From assembly GCA_018398815.1 (NCBI GenBank), contig CM031616.1, forward strand, positions 67,819,541 to 67,883,540: DNA of 64,000 nucleotides, written 5' to 3'. Position 1 is the first letter of the stretch, and the number at the start of each line of letters is the position of its first letter. The notes under the pieces are model-generated. The model made no database searches. It had not been told where the DNA came from and was given only the letters and a program-made list of their open reading frames with translations. Of this stretch, positions 26,541 to 36,084 are shown piece after piece. The position numbers and the translations under genes are program-made. The DNA is from Conus ventricosus (taxonomy: Eukaryota; Mollusca; Gastropoda; Neogastropoda; Conidae).

Positions 26541-27813
26541 ACACACACACAAAATCTCGAAAGCAGTAGATGGATGACTGAACTTCCAGTCATTTGTGTC
26601 TGCCATGTCTGAGAGTGGTTGAAGAAATAACTCCACCTCCCATCTTCCATTATATTCCCCAATCCCACCACTACCCACACACACTACATATTCACATATA
26701 TGCTCTTACACATGGTTATTATCTTTAACTGAACATGAACTTCCTGGTTGATCAGACTGTAAATGACAAGATCATGATAATGGAATACATGTTAAATCCC
26801 TGATCCATACTCATTTCTACACCTACACAGGTCAAAGATGTCCGGGACCACCGCTTGGAGAACCGTATGGAGTCCTTCTTCCTGGCAGAGACGACCAAGT
26901 ACCTGTATCTGCTCTTCGACCCCGACAACTTCCTGCACAACAACGGCAGCCATGGCGACCTGATCCACACTCCCAACGGCGATTGTGTGGTGGATGCTGG
27001 CGGCTACGTCTTCAACACAGAGGCTCACCCCATCGACCTGGCTGCCGTGCACTGCTGCAGCGCCCAGAAGAAAGACGAGGAGGACGTCCTGCAGAAGTTC
27101 CACGATAACCTGAATCTCCTGGAGCTGCTGGACATCGTACAGGACAAGGAGAGCAAAATCGTGGGGAGGAAACTGAAGAAGAAAAAAATGGCCAAACCTC
27201 CTGGGAAGAGCGCTTCTCAGACTTCTGGAGCCGATGGTCACAACACACACAGTGAGACGACAGAAAAGGCAACCGATGACAAAACCAGCAATCACGAGCA
27301 ACGTCCTGCGAATCAGCCAGAAGGCCCGGAGATAAAACAGACGTAGCCGCCGCAGATTCTTTCAGGACACAGATGCCAACTATCGAGGTGTCTGCAGGTT
27401 CACCTGAGGTGAATAAAGAACCAGCCCATGTGAAGACAGAGTCCACATCATCTGCCAAGTCACTGCCCCAGGCTAAATCTGCGGATGTGGACAGGCAGAC
27501 CACGGCGGCCGCTTCAGATCCAGGCATCAAGGTCAACGTTCAGCAGGTGTCGACGGAGTCTGGCCGCAAGAAGCACACGGTGGACTTGGCCCAGCAGATT
27601 CTGGAGTTGTTCACCTCCATCTCCAAGCAGGCCCCAGAGAAGGAAGAGGTGGCAAAGGTTCCCAATGTGGGGGACTTGTATGCGTCTCTAGCGAACTATT
27701 CCATCGCGTATGTTCAGAAACCGTTGTTGATGCGCTGTCCAGCACAGTCCTTTCACTCCAGACTGTCTGTGTGGGGCGAAATGTTTGAAACTGAAGAGGT
27801 TCCTGCTGAGTGA
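15759..27813 (+). CDS. EDEM2: ER degradation-enhancing alpha-mannosidase-like protein 2 (EDEM2), nine visible exons
   Basis: A glycoside hydrolase family 47 protein of the ER lumen that trims N-glycan mannose on misfolded glycoproteins and so commits them to ER-associated degradation; vertebrate EDEM2 performs the first Man9 to Man8 step. Exons: 15759-15869, 17434-17585, 19194-19318, 20557-20768, 21646-21787, 23218-23342, 23688-23831, 24771-24892, 26831-27813. Family hallmarks are present: [32 protein letters not shown] (acid Glu), [33 protein letters not shown], the LRPE catalytic motif across exons 8/9, ESFFLAET and FNTEAHP. The closing segment ([19 protein letters not shown]) matches EDEM2 rather than EDEM1/3, and no PA domain is present. 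The exon carrying the signal peptide is not seen. Three apparent one-base deletions (exons 4, 8, 10) break the frame. About 705 codons are visible, longer than human EDEM2 (578 aa) through a Lys/Ser/Thr-rich insert in exon 10. Confidence 0.93.
15880..16116. repeat. Long compound (GT)n microsatellite in EDEM2 intron 2
   Basis: GT repeats interrupted by TACCTCT and TATG variants. Translations of it give spurious VCVCV/HTHTH frames. The rest of intron 2 (15870-17433) holds one SINE (16690-16860). Confidence 0.9.
16690..16860 (-). mobile_element. tRNA-derived SINE in EDEM2 intron 2
   Basis: On the minus strand a B-box GGTTCGAATCC (16785-16775) is preceded by an A-box-like TGGCTGTGTGGGTG (16852-16839), with spacing typical of a tRNA head plus some extra bases. 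It is followed by an unrelated 3' body. No intact cloverleaf is expected. It is antisense to EDEM2. Confidence 0.65.
17434..17585 (+). CDS. EDEM2: EDEM2 exon 3 (FETNIR catalytic acid)
   Basis: Encodes [17 protein letters not shown] through VFETNIR, which holds the proposed catalytic acid Glu of GH47. Acceptor TTTCACAG, donor GTGAGA, phase 1 exit. Confidence 0.95.
17586..19193. other. EDEM2: EDEM2 intron 3
   Basis: Mostly unassigned sequence. It contains a poly(C) tract at about 18867-18882, then the 18902-19180 foldback/repeat unit described separately. No coding signal. Confidence 0.6.
18902..19050 (+). repeat. Foldback repeat with GACC/GGTC-GAAAC motif (copy 1)
   Basis: A 32 bp inverted repeat (18902-18933 with 18967-18998) with a 33 base loop is followed by CGAAGA-AGACC-AAAGA-GGTC-GAAAC-GCGTC at about 19014-19044. 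The same module recurs at 48661-48745, so it marks a dispersed element. The short stem flanked by (C)TGAAGA and GAAAC resembles the tails of Penelope-like elements, but no reverse transcriptase is nearby. Confidence 0.55.
19194..19318 (+). CDS. EDEM2: EDEM2 exon 4, with an apparent one-base deletion
   Basis: Starts in frame as [16 protein letters not shown], then the family-conserved continuation [19 protein letters not shown] reads in the next frame. The switch falls between about 19235 and 19245 and equals loss of one base. Both splice sites (TTTGCTTCAG and GTGAGC) are intact, and the phases into exons 3 and 5 are correct only if the shift is allowed. Confidence 0.9.
19487..19935. repeat. 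GT arrays and a 57 bp tandem repeat in EDEM2 intron 4
   Basis: Two (GT)n arrays (19487-19538 and 19570-19607) flank a short spacer. At 19755-19935 a unit of about 57 bp (TCTTCAATAAATCCCTTTAC and following) is present three times. Confidence 0.8.
20128..20295 (+). mobile_element. SINE-like dispersed repeat with (CAA)n tail, copy 1
   Basis: About 165 bp closely similar to 25294-25461: both contain GTGTGGCTGCCCATGTGG, AATCAAAAACGGTCACAC and GTCTTTTAGCCAGGGTAC and end in a CAA-rich tail. Two copies in the same gene, same orientation and with a simple 3' tail suggest a SINE. No clear tRNA A/B boxes were seen. Confidence 0.6.
20557..20768 (+). CDS. EDEM2: EDEM2 exon 5
   Basis: Encodes [39 protein letters not shown] and a helix ending SAIGL. 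Acceptor GCATTGCAG, donor GTGAGA, exit phase 0. Confidence 0.93.
20769..21645. other. EDEM2: EDEM2 intron 5
   Basis: A T run followed by about 23 G (20799-20821) sits 30 bases past the donor. Otherwise no feature was recognised. Confidence 0.6.
21646..21787 (+). CDS. EDEM2: EDEM2 exon 6 (DSYFEYL motif)
   Basis: Encodes [20 protein letters not shown], then [15 protein letters not shown] and PELLEMFR. The Asp in DSYFEYL belongs to the GH47 active site. Its last 22 bases and its donor are the first unit of a tandem repeat that copies the splice junction downstream. Confidence 0.93.
21766..22090 (+). repeat. Tandem repeat (about 80 bp, four units) copying the EDEM2 exon 6 donor junction
   Basis: Units begin at 21766, 21850, 21931 and 22010. 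Each starts with GAACTGTTGGAAATGTTC, the last exon bases, followed by a GTATGA donor and TTTTGTTATTTTATTGATG intron sequence. Unit 1 is the real exon end. Units 2 and 3 retain the donor and gain a preceding TATGTAG. Confidence 0.92.
22091..23217. other. EDEM2: Rest of EDEM2 intron 6
   Basis: No gene. A compound GT/GCAT microsatellite at 23128-23215 abuts the exon 7 acceptor. Confidence 0.6.
23218..23342 (+). CDS. EDEM2: EDEM2 exon 7
   Basis: Encodes [20 protein letters not shown] to LDAYWPGIQ. The acceptor AG follows directly on a GT/GCAT microsatellite (TGTGTGCAG), so no normal pyrimidine tract is visible. Donor GTAGGT. Confidence 0.92.
23545..23641. repeat. 25 bp tandem repeat, about four units, in EDEM2 intron 7
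   Basis: The unit ATCATCCCTCATATTCACTA plus CATAG is repeated from 23545, with one C-to-T variant. It ends about 45 bases before exon 8. Confidence 0.88.
23688..23831 (+). CDS. EDEM2: EDEM2 exon 8, with an apparent one-base deletion before LRPE
   Basis: Encodes [31 protein letters not shown] and EGY. The conserved catalytic segment LRPE then follows only in the next frame (23823-23831 plus exon 9), so one base appears lost near 23818-23822. Read without a shift, the invariant Arg-Pro-Glu would be absent. Confidence 0.9.
23832..24770. other. EDEM2: EDEM2 intron 8
   Basis: Holds two GT microsatellites (about 24062-24130 and 24439-24552). Nothing else was recognised. Confidence 0.6.
24771..24892 (+). 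CDS. EDEM2: EDEM2 exon 9
   Basis: Completes the catalytic Glu of LRPE and encodes [18 protein letters not shown] and a helix ending CGYAT. Acceptor TGTGCAG, donor GTAAGT. Confidence 0.93.
25294..25461 (+). mobile_element. SINE-like dispersed repeat with (CAA)n tail, copy 2
   Basis: Second copy of the 20128-20295 family, in EDEM2 intron 9, same orientation, ending GGACAACAACAACAAC. Confidence 0.6.
25603..25800 (-). mobile_element. LINE 3' end fragment related to the 1984-7227 element
   Basis: Similar over its length to 1987-2170: shares AGGGCCA-ATCAGG-CTGTCACCAC, ACTCAC-AGTCATT, TTCACACAT and TTGTTAAAAATC-TTCTT blocks. It is diverged and 5'-truncated. Confidence 0.6.
25884..25992 (-). mobile_element. 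SINE fragment (same family as 51300-51457)
   Basis: Shares CCCAGTTGA-CTCA, CTGGG, GGTC/GGGGCAGAAA and ATGAATGGCTC with the 51.3 kb SINE and ends with the CATGGCGGCTGGT part of its tRNA head. The B-box section is deleted. Confidence 0.55.
26410..26551. repeat. (CA)n with ATGCACACAC higher-order units, EDEM2 intron 9
   Basis: CA repeat organised as repeated ATGCACACACACACAC blocks followed by pure CA. Confidence 0.9.
26831..27813 (+). CDS. EDEM2: EDEM2 exon 10 (last), with frame change in the linker
   Basis: Encodes [36 protein letters not shown] (the Thr that binds calcium in GH47), then a charged low-complexity linker. The first frame stops at 27346. The conserved C-terminus (27400-27813, ending EEVPAE and TGA) lies in another frame that is open from about 27282, so one base appears lost between 27282 and 27346. 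A (GT)n array starts 10 bases after the stop. No nearby AATAAA was seen. Confidence 0.9.
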
Positions 27814-27824
27814 GTTGGCACATG

Positions 27825-27859
<35 letters not shown>

Positions 27860-29439
27860 ATGTATGTGTGTGCAGTGGTGTGTGTGTGTGTGTGTTAGTG
27901 AGTGTGTGTGCAGTAGTGTGTGTGTGTGTGTGTGTGTGCGCAGTGGTATTGGTTTCATTTTACATCTTTTCTTTCATGTTACATATTTCATTTGACATAT
28001 TCCATGTCATTTAACGAAGTGAGAGAGGATAGTGTGTGCGTGCGTGCGTGTGTGTGTGTGTGTAAGATAAGATAATGTTGCTTTTAGCCCAGCCGACCGC
28101 AAAGGGCCACATCAGGGCTGTCACCACGTTAAAATGTGTGTGTGTGTGGTGTGTGGTGTGTGTGTGGTGCGCACATTACATCCTAAAAATTAATGCTAAC
28201 CTTCACATCTAAGCAAATACCAGACTGGACGACAAATTAAAGAAGAGATAACTTAAAGGCAAAATCAAGATCAGAAAGAAAGTAATAGTTATTCTTGACA
28301 AACATTGCAGACATACTCTCAAAAGTACATAGTCAAACAAAACAGGAGCTCCGGTTCTTTTTGTATCAAAAATTATTTTTTTAGCAGCAGTATGTATGTG
28401 CATGTGTGTGTGGTGTGTGCGTGTGGTGCACGTGCCCACGTGCATCTTCCAATACAGTCATTTCATTCCAATCCTGATAGAAAAAGTTTGAAAAGGAGAG
28501 GTACTTTTTAATGCATGTGCTTGTGTTTGTGTGTGTGAGTGCACTCCTTCGCATAATGTTGTTTCCTCTGGAGTGGTTCTTGTTGGAGACAGAAAATCTA
28601 ATTGTTTGAAAATCCGTGCAATATGACCACTTGTATGGCATATAAGAATATTCAGTTTTCTTAGTTTGTTTTTTTTAGGACAGGATTGCTGCTCCCACCG
28701 TCACTCTATTCAAGGTATAGATTCAAGTTATCAAACATCATTTTCACCAAACCTCTCAGGCTGCCACAATGTGCATGCCAGCAGCTTGATACATGTTTAG
28801 TATATTTCACATGCAACAACTAAATTCAAATGTATAAATAACAAAATCAAAGACAGTATCATGAGAAAAAGATGCTCAATATGTTGTGTAAGTAAACAAG
28901 ATTATCACCCTAAAACTTGCGAAAACAGTGAGGAGGTCATTTCAGTAACCTGATTTTCTTTCTAAGATCGAAGTTTGATTTAATTGCTTATTAAACCAGA
29001 TCTTTGCCAGAACGGTATTTGGCTTCTCGTTTCATCGGTATTTCAGCCCCTACAGTGACATATTAACTGTTTGTCAAAGTCAGTCGAAGACCAACCTTGA
29101 TTTCTGAGCCAAGAATGAAAATAGACACGCAACTCTTCAATCCCTCGGAGTTTACACCATGGGTAACCTCCCCTGCCTGGCCGGTTTGAGCTGATCTCCA
29201 TGAATGTAATGGTTCTTCATGTAAACTCCAATCTCTCAAACACCATTTTAGAGAGAAGCTAATAATTCAATATGGTTACTGGAAAATGGTTTTGCTCTCT
29301 CTTCAGAGAGCACATAAGACCACATGGTGAAAGCTTGGCCGTGTCTGGAGTTGTACTGTCATCACCTGTCAGCGAAACGGCAACAAGTGGGGCTGTGGGA
29401 TGCACACGGCAGTTGCTTGATAGTGGCGTTTCTTGCCAG
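27814..29439. other. EDEM2 3' flank
   Basis: GT arrays at 27822-27945, 28035-28062 and 28136-28170. Between the last two sits a 73 bp LINE tail (28063-28135). The rest shows no gene, and no clear poly(A) signal for EDEM2 was seen. Confidence 0.55.
28063..28135 (-). mobile_element. 73 bp LINE 3' tail inserted in a (GT)n array
   Basis: Nearly identical to 1987-2060 (3' end of the I-type LINE, including the GATAA repeats), with (GT)n on both sides. A severely 5'-truncated insertion. Confidence 0.8.
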
Positions 29440-29757
29440 TGGGCTCTGCAGTCATGAAATATAGGATGCTACAGCCCTGGGAACGCTCCCTGGAGGTTCT
29501 GTCGTGTCACATCCAGTGGCCATTACACAATGGCATCTGCCAGGGACCAATTACGTCCGTTCATGTCTTAATGGAATGCCCTGTGCGTGCCTGCACCCGA
29601 TGCGAACACAGCGCAGGCTTCCAAGGCTGGTGCAGGATTGCTCCCAGCTGGTCTGTTCGGCAGCTGAGGACAGTACTTCTCTGGGTCCCACCTGCATCTT
29701 CGGGTGCATCTTTTTCTTTTTTACTGAATGATGTGATTGATTTCAAATTCTTGATGG
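29440..29757 (+). pseudogene. Decayed LINE ORF2 C-terminus
   Basis: The frame at 29433-29795 contains HNGICQGPITSVHVLMECP followed by a segment ending in a FSFLLNDV-type helix. This resembles the Cys/His C-terminal segment after RNase H in I-type LINEs. No RT or RNase H is preserved upstream. Assignment rests on this short stretch. Confidence 0.45.
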
Positions 29758-29795
29758 TTTTGACAAACTCAACCATTATTCCATTCTTTGCATAA

Positions 29796-31120
29796 CTCCA
29801 TTTTTTAATAATATGAACATAAAAACACAGCAATTGTTTGAAAATTCTCAGCCAAATTTAGCATGCCTATGTGGACAGAAGTTCAGTGTAGGTTACATCC
29901 CTTTCCAAGCAGTTTAACACAAACTTATGATCTGGTGGATGAATCAGAGTAAACATGGTACTAGGCCTGAATACAGTTTGGAACAGGCTGTGAATGACAT
30001 TCATTGTTTCAGTGGTGCCCGAACAGCATCAGAGTGTAGGGCAGAATGATTTAAGTCATATGTACCCATAGTATTATTTATTTAGCCTCCTGTCTATGCA
30101 ATATAGAGGTTTTTCCACTGTTCAGTGTTCTTAATGTTTTGTTCATTCTCAGGGTCACCCTGTTAGTGCTGGGGAGTGTTTGTCGGAGTGCAAACCTATT
30201 GCAAGCCGAGTATGAATAGGATCTTTTCTGTTGTGAAACATTGTGATCCTTCAGTGGTTTTTGTTTGTGTGTGTGGTGTGTTGGGAGTGAGGGTACTGCG
30301 ATTTTCCCCACTCCCTCCTTCCAAGTGTTCTTTTCTCAAAGTCAATGAGGGTGCTTAAATACTGTGTGTTATCTTCAGTTAATTGCGACTGTTGTAGCTT
30401 ATCATCTCAACATTAATTCTTGGTTTTTAAATGTAAGATAATCGAACATTTTCACTCATTTGAAATAGTCAAAAGAGAAAGAAAATATCTCCACTTGTGT
30501 AAATGGGCGGCATTTAGGCAAATGAATTACAAGGAAATGCTACATACATATTGGGTATTGGATCAAGCAAAAGGTGGTGGCATTGGTTTTAAGTGTGTAT
30601 TTCTATTTTTCCTCTCAATGATGATAACTATTGTAACTTTTTACTTGTGATGGTTTTTGTTTCCAATTTCACGACTTTCACAAATTTCAGGACTGTTCAG
30701 AGCAAAAATCAACCTCTATCCTTCAGTTTTTCTTCTTCTTCATCTTCTTTTCTTTTAAGGGTTAGCAGATCGCTACTTGTTTATGTCTATGTATGAGTAA
30801 TAGGCAAATATCATGACAATATTTTCGTCACAATACAACATGAAATAATTTTTTTTTTTAAATTTCTTTTTCAAGCATTTTCGTTTTACTGGTACATTTT
30901 GTTCCTGTGTTTGTGTATGTGTTACGTCCAAATGTGCATGTAGGTTCCAAGATTTAAAATGGGGCAAAAAAAAAAAAAAACAAACAAAAAAACAACAAAC
31001 AAACAAAAAGGAGGGGGGGAGGGGGAAAAAGTGTGCTAGCTTCAGTCTTCTTACCAAGTAACCAAATGCAATGAAGGGAAACATAAATCACACTGACAAG
31101 GACACACACTGCAGCCCCAA
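29796..31120. other. Intergenic, nothing recognised
   Basis: AT-rich DNA with A/T homopolymer runs (30850-30860, 30966-31010). No gene was seen. Confidence 0.5.
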
Positions 31121-31132
31121 GTTCACAGGTAT

Positions 31133-32115
31133 GGATTAAAACCAAGCCTAACAACATGGATGTAGACAAATGGATTAAAACCAAGCCTAACAACATGGAT
31201 GTAGACAAATGGATTAAAACCAAGCCTAACAACATAGATGTAGACAAATGGATTAAAACCAAGCCTAACAACATGGATGTAGACAAATGGATTTTTAAAA
31301 AAACCAGCCTAACAACATGGATGTAGACAAATGGATTTTAAAAAACCCAGCCTAACAACATGTAGACAAATGGATTTTTAAAAAACCAACAGCCTAACAA
31401 CATGCATGTTTGTGGGGGTGGTGGTTGGGAAAAGAGAAAGACAACACACACAAAAAACATGCATGTAGGTAACTAAATTTTAAAAAACCCAAGCCTAACA
31501 ACATGGATGTAGACACCTAAATTTTAAAAAAACCCAAGCCTAACAACATGGATGTAGACACCTAAATTTTAAAAAAACCCAAGCCTAACAACATGGATGC
31601 AGACACCTAAATTTAAAAAAAAACAAGCCTAACAACATGCATGTAGACAACTAAATTTTAAAAAAAAACAAGCCTAACAACATGGATGTAGACAAATGGA
31701 TTTTTAAAAAAAACCCATGCCTAACGACATGGATATAGACAAATGGATTAAAACCAAGCCTAACAACATGGATGTAGACAAATGGATAAAAAAAAACCAA
31801 ACCTAAGAACATGGATGATGGATGTAGACAAATGGACTGAAACCAAGCCTAACAACATGGATGTAGACAAACGGATTAAAACCAAGCCTAACAACATGGA
31901 TGTAGACAAATGGATAAAAAAAACCCACCAAACCTAACAACATGGTTGTAGACAAATGGATTAAAACCAAGCCTAACAACATAGATGCAGACAAATGGAT
32001 TAAAACCAAGCCTAACAACATGGATGCAGACAAATGGACTGAAACCAAGCCTAACAACATGGAAGTAGACAAACGGATTAAAACCAAGCCTAACAACATA
32101 GATGCAGACAAAACT
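31133..32115. repeat. 39 bp minisatellite, about two dozen units
   Basis: The unit is close to AACCAAGCCTAACAACATGG followed by ATGTAGACAAATGGATTAA. The two ends are regular 39 bp; the middle (31290-31720) has A-run length changes and CTAAATTTT variants. Because 39 is a multiple of three, long stretches are open on both strands as 13-residue repeats, which explains the apparent proteins here. Decayed units continue to about 32330. Confidence 0.92.
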
Positions 32116-32987
32116 AGCTTACATGACACCATAGGTGTGGACAAAAATGGACCAACCCAATATAGATATCAATAAATTTAGCCCCACCAAACAAGTCGGA
32201 CAAAAACAGCCAAACCCAATATACTTATGAACAAACAGGGCCTGACCCAACAAAGGCAAAGACAACAATAGATAAACCCAAAACCCAAAACACGGAGAAA
32301 AATAGCCCAACCCAATACATGTGTGGACAAACATGGGCAACCTAGTATCTTTCTCTCTCCTCATCACACACACACACACATCTTGTTAAAGCAACAAAAT
32401 GTATGGGTGAACAACTATAACCTCAGCTGCCTTTTTGGTATACATGCTGAGTTTCTAAAGCTAAAGACAGATATTAGAACAAAAGAGGTAATTATTCACC
32501 AACATACATACATAGGAGGCATGCACCCGCACATGTTGAAACAACAGAGGTAAGTTTTCACCAACATACCTACATACAAGGCATGCACATGCATATATAT
32601 ACAAACAGACATTTGCAACAAACTTAATAAAGGTAAGCTTTTATTCTGATGCCAAGTCAAAGTCTGTACAATAGATATCTTCCACAGAAAACGACACTCT
32701 AACACTGGATTTTACACACACACACACAAAAAGGAATTACTGTGCCGCCATATGAAAGAATGAACCAATGGCAAAACATTCATTTATTCTTTTGTTTTGG
32801 CGCACACTAATTCCTTCTGTCTTTTTCTAACTCTTGTTTCAGTTTCTGTCTGCAGTCACCTTACCTTTGTACCCACCTCTGATTTTGACACAAACTGCTT
32901 TTTCTCTTTTCACTATTCCTCAGACTTTAAAAACTCGGTTGCTTTTGACACTGTTCTCCTGAACAATCACCTCTTGGGTTATTTGCG
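32116..32987. other. Decayed repeat flank and unassigned DNA
   Basis: Degenerate CCCAACCCAATA-type units to about 32330, then no recognised feature. Confidence 0.5.
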
Positions 32988-33167
32988 GTATAACCTCACT
33001 TCTAGATTTCAAAAGAGAGGGGGTTGCAGTATAACCTCACTTCTAGATTTCAAAAGAGAGGGGGTTAGTTACCGCTAAGGACACAGACAAACATAGCACA
33101 GGACAAGACACCTTGTCTTGTGCTATGTTTGTGTCGTTGGTGGTATTTAACCCCCTCTCTTTCGAAA
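32988..33167. repeat. Long imperfect palindrome with a duplicated arm segment
   Basis: Arms 33047-33110 and 33114-33167 are inverted copies with small gaps, separated by only about 3 bases. The outer 37-41 bp of the left arm (TATAACCTCACTTCTAGATT and following) is present twice in tandem (32988 and about 33030). Confidence 0.82.
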
Positions 33168-35265
33168 TTTTGCTTCATTTTCCGCCCTCAGTCGCTCTGT
33201 TCTGAAGCTCACTTCTACAGTAAAATGAGAATGAGGTGATAAATTTACCTAAGACCAGACGCCATTCATAAACGGTAGGAAATCTTCGACAGGCATATTT
33301 TTTGCACAGTGCTCATGTCTGCGTTAAAGGTGTCAATACAATGGCAGTATGGCTGGAAACACATCAAACACACAGTGTACAGTGTAAACTTTTGCTCATA
33401 TGTATGTGTGCACACAAGTGTGTCAAGCCACTATGTACACTTTTATACACACATGTACTGCACAAAACGGGCGAAGCAGTGACTGGGAATTAATGGAAGT
33501 CTGTGGTTTGATCTTCAGCAGTGAAAAACGCAAGAAGAAGGAAAACAAGAGGATACGCAACAAAACAGAAATCAGTCAGTACCACCTGTAGGGAGTATAT
33601 GTATGCCAAATGCTGTGCAGAAACACAAACCAAACACATTTGCTCAATGTTTACAGACATGAAGAATCTACTGCATCCAGAAGTCATTTTGATCAAGTTT
33701 TAGCCAAACATCATAAGACCTTGATTTTCCCAGAGAAATAAGGCCAAGCTACATATATATCATATTTCTCTCAGTTAATTATACACAGGAAAATGCCTTA
33801 AATATATGCCAGCAACTTTGAGATGAGTAGAGTATGTAGAGAGTGTTTCAAAGAGATTACAGACAGTACCCTTTTATGTTGGCCCTTTCGTTTTAACCTT
33901 ATGGGCTGCACACTTGTGCTGACTAAATCAGTGTGAGCAGCCTGGAAACAGACTATTCTTAGAACTTTTGTACTGGATATTTCTCCACTATGTCTGCAAA
34001 TGTAAAGATGTTTTTAGTGTCATTGTAAAAACAAATCTTTCATCCGTTATTTTGCTGTACTTGTTTCTTCATTTCATCGTTGGAGACACTCTGAACATCT
34101 TCTTGCAGCACTTACTCTATTCTTTCAAAATAAAGCATGGTACCAGAGACAAACAACTTAATGGCAAGACTAATTATTCCTCCACAAAAAGCAGGGGTCC
34201 CTGGAGACCCATGTGACGTGTGGTGTGGAAAATGTCAGGTGATGTATGGTGAAAGTTACCATTGACAGATCAGGCACAAACTGTAGCACAAAGATGTGAA
34301 GGAAGAAGTGAGACGTTTGGGACACAACTGGTTATAAAAAAAAAAAGTCAGAAAACACAAAGATAGAGGTGGGAGACTGGAGAAAGCTTTGTTCTTAAAC
34401 ACACACACACCAAAATAAACAAAACAACAACAAAAAAACCCAGACAACTCTCCATGAAGCCTTAGGCAAGGGAGTAAGGGAATGGTTGTTGATGTCAAGT
34501 ATATAAATATCCACACAAGTTCAAAGGCAGTGGTTGTGTGACTATAAGTAAGAGAAGACAATCTACTGACCGAGAAAAAAAAAGAAGCTTAACGAGTACT
34601 TCAGACGCTTCTTTCCATCAGTTATCTTCTCCTGCTTCATTTGCCGAGCTTCTCTCATCCATAAATTATCTTCTCTTGCCTATGGATAGGCACCCACTGC
34701 CAAGATGAAAACCAATCCGTAAAAGGCCCTTACTCTCTCGCAGCATCAAAACGCCGGTTATACAAGAGACCAAACAGGAACGAGGCGAAGGCATATCCTC
34801 TCTTTCGGGATGGGGGCAAAGTCAATAGATTTGCAAGTCTATGTTTGTGTTTATACCAACAGTCTAACTCCCGACAAAGACCCTTTTCGACAGACCCCTG
34901 TTTTACATGGTCGTCGAAGACAGATTCTATTGTACCTGGGTTTATGTGCTCATATATATTCCACAGAACCAAATGCCAGAGAAAGTCCATGGCTTGGAAC
35001 AAAGGAACGACTGATTAGCAAAATAAGATTTCTTTGTAGTTCTTACTTTTTCCTCATGTACGTTTGTACTGTTCACTTATGTATCAAGCAAAATCTCCAA
35101 AACATAAGCACAATGTCAGCAAAGTCATAACCAGCATGCTCTCATTGCCAACATCTATACTCAAACAAGAGTAATACATACAGTGGCCAATTAATTAACA
35201 CAACAATGACAGTTCCTCTTAAAATACAGCGTGCTGTTTTTAATCTGCAACTCATCTGCACTAAC
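33168..35265. other. Intergenic, no gene seen
   Basis: Unassigned AT-rich sequence. An AATAAA hexamer at about 34128 has no gene attached. Confidence 0.5.
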
Positions 35266-35720
35266 GATTCATACAGTCTTCAAAATTTAAAAGAATTAAG
35301 TTCAATGATTGAAGAGTAATAACTGGCTGTATAAAGGCAATCAAGTTCATTTGCTCTAACTGTTCACACAGTCTTCAAAATTCAAAAGAATTAAGTGCGA
35401 TAATGACTGAAGAATAAAATGTTGTATAAAAGATGCCCTAAATGTTCACACAGCCGTCAAAATGTTAAAGAATCGAGTGCAATACATGACTGAAGAATAA
35501 AATGTTGATGTATAAAAGTCACCCTAACTGTTCACACAGTCTTCAAAATTCAAAAGAATTGAGTGCAATATATGACTAAAGAATGATAAGCTGGTTGTAT
35601 AAAGGCAAACATGCCCACCTGCTGTAACTGTTCACACAGTCCTTAAAATTTACAAGATTTAAGTGCAATAATGATTGAAGAATAATACACTGTACAAAGG
35701 CAATCAAAGCCCACAGTCAA
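35266..35720. repeat. Diverged tandem repeat, about five units of 80-105 bp
   Basis: Each unit has CACACAGTCTTCAAAATT, AAAGAATTAAGTGCAATA and TGAAGAATAA, followed by TGTATAAAGGC. Spacers vary in length. Confidence 0.8.
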
Positions 35721-35874
35721 ACACAAACTGTGCTGGAAACGTAGCTTGTGTGCAGCGATGTCCTTAAGTTACACACACACAAGTCGAAGAATTGACACAA
35801 AATCCAAATCAAATTTTGTGCTAAGTCCAAAGGATCAGGTCAATGTTGCATGAACAGAATTTTCAAGACGGTTT

Positions 35875-36069
35875 TGTAACATGTGCCCATACACTAAACG
35901 TTAGTTTCATAATGGGAAATAACCAAGCGTCTCCCTACCCTGAATGCATGAGTAGCGTCCCTTCCCCTGGCCCTCTTGTATTATGGCTGAGCAATAAACA
36001 CGTGCTTTTCTACACACAACTCGTCTGGTCTCTTCATTGCTTCCCTACCAACTGAGAAGCATCAAAACA
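35875..36069 (+). repeat. 5' LTR of the Gypsy element
   Basis: Starts TGTAACATGTG and ends GCATCAAAACA. Contains an AATAAA signal at 35993-35998. Identical to 40587-40781 by reading. Confidence 0.95.
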
Positions 36070-36084
36070 TGGTGTCAGAAATTG
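36070..36084 (+). promoter_or_regulatory. Primer binding site candidate
   Basis: TGGTGTCAGAAATTG directly follows the LTR. TGGTGTCA is complementary to a tRNA 3' end TGACACCA, as in several Leu tRNAs. Confidence 0.65.

Noticed and set aside
31803..32175. Repeat proteins of 13-residue units on both strands
   Set aside because: Explained by the 39 bp minisatellite period; no flanking coding sequence.
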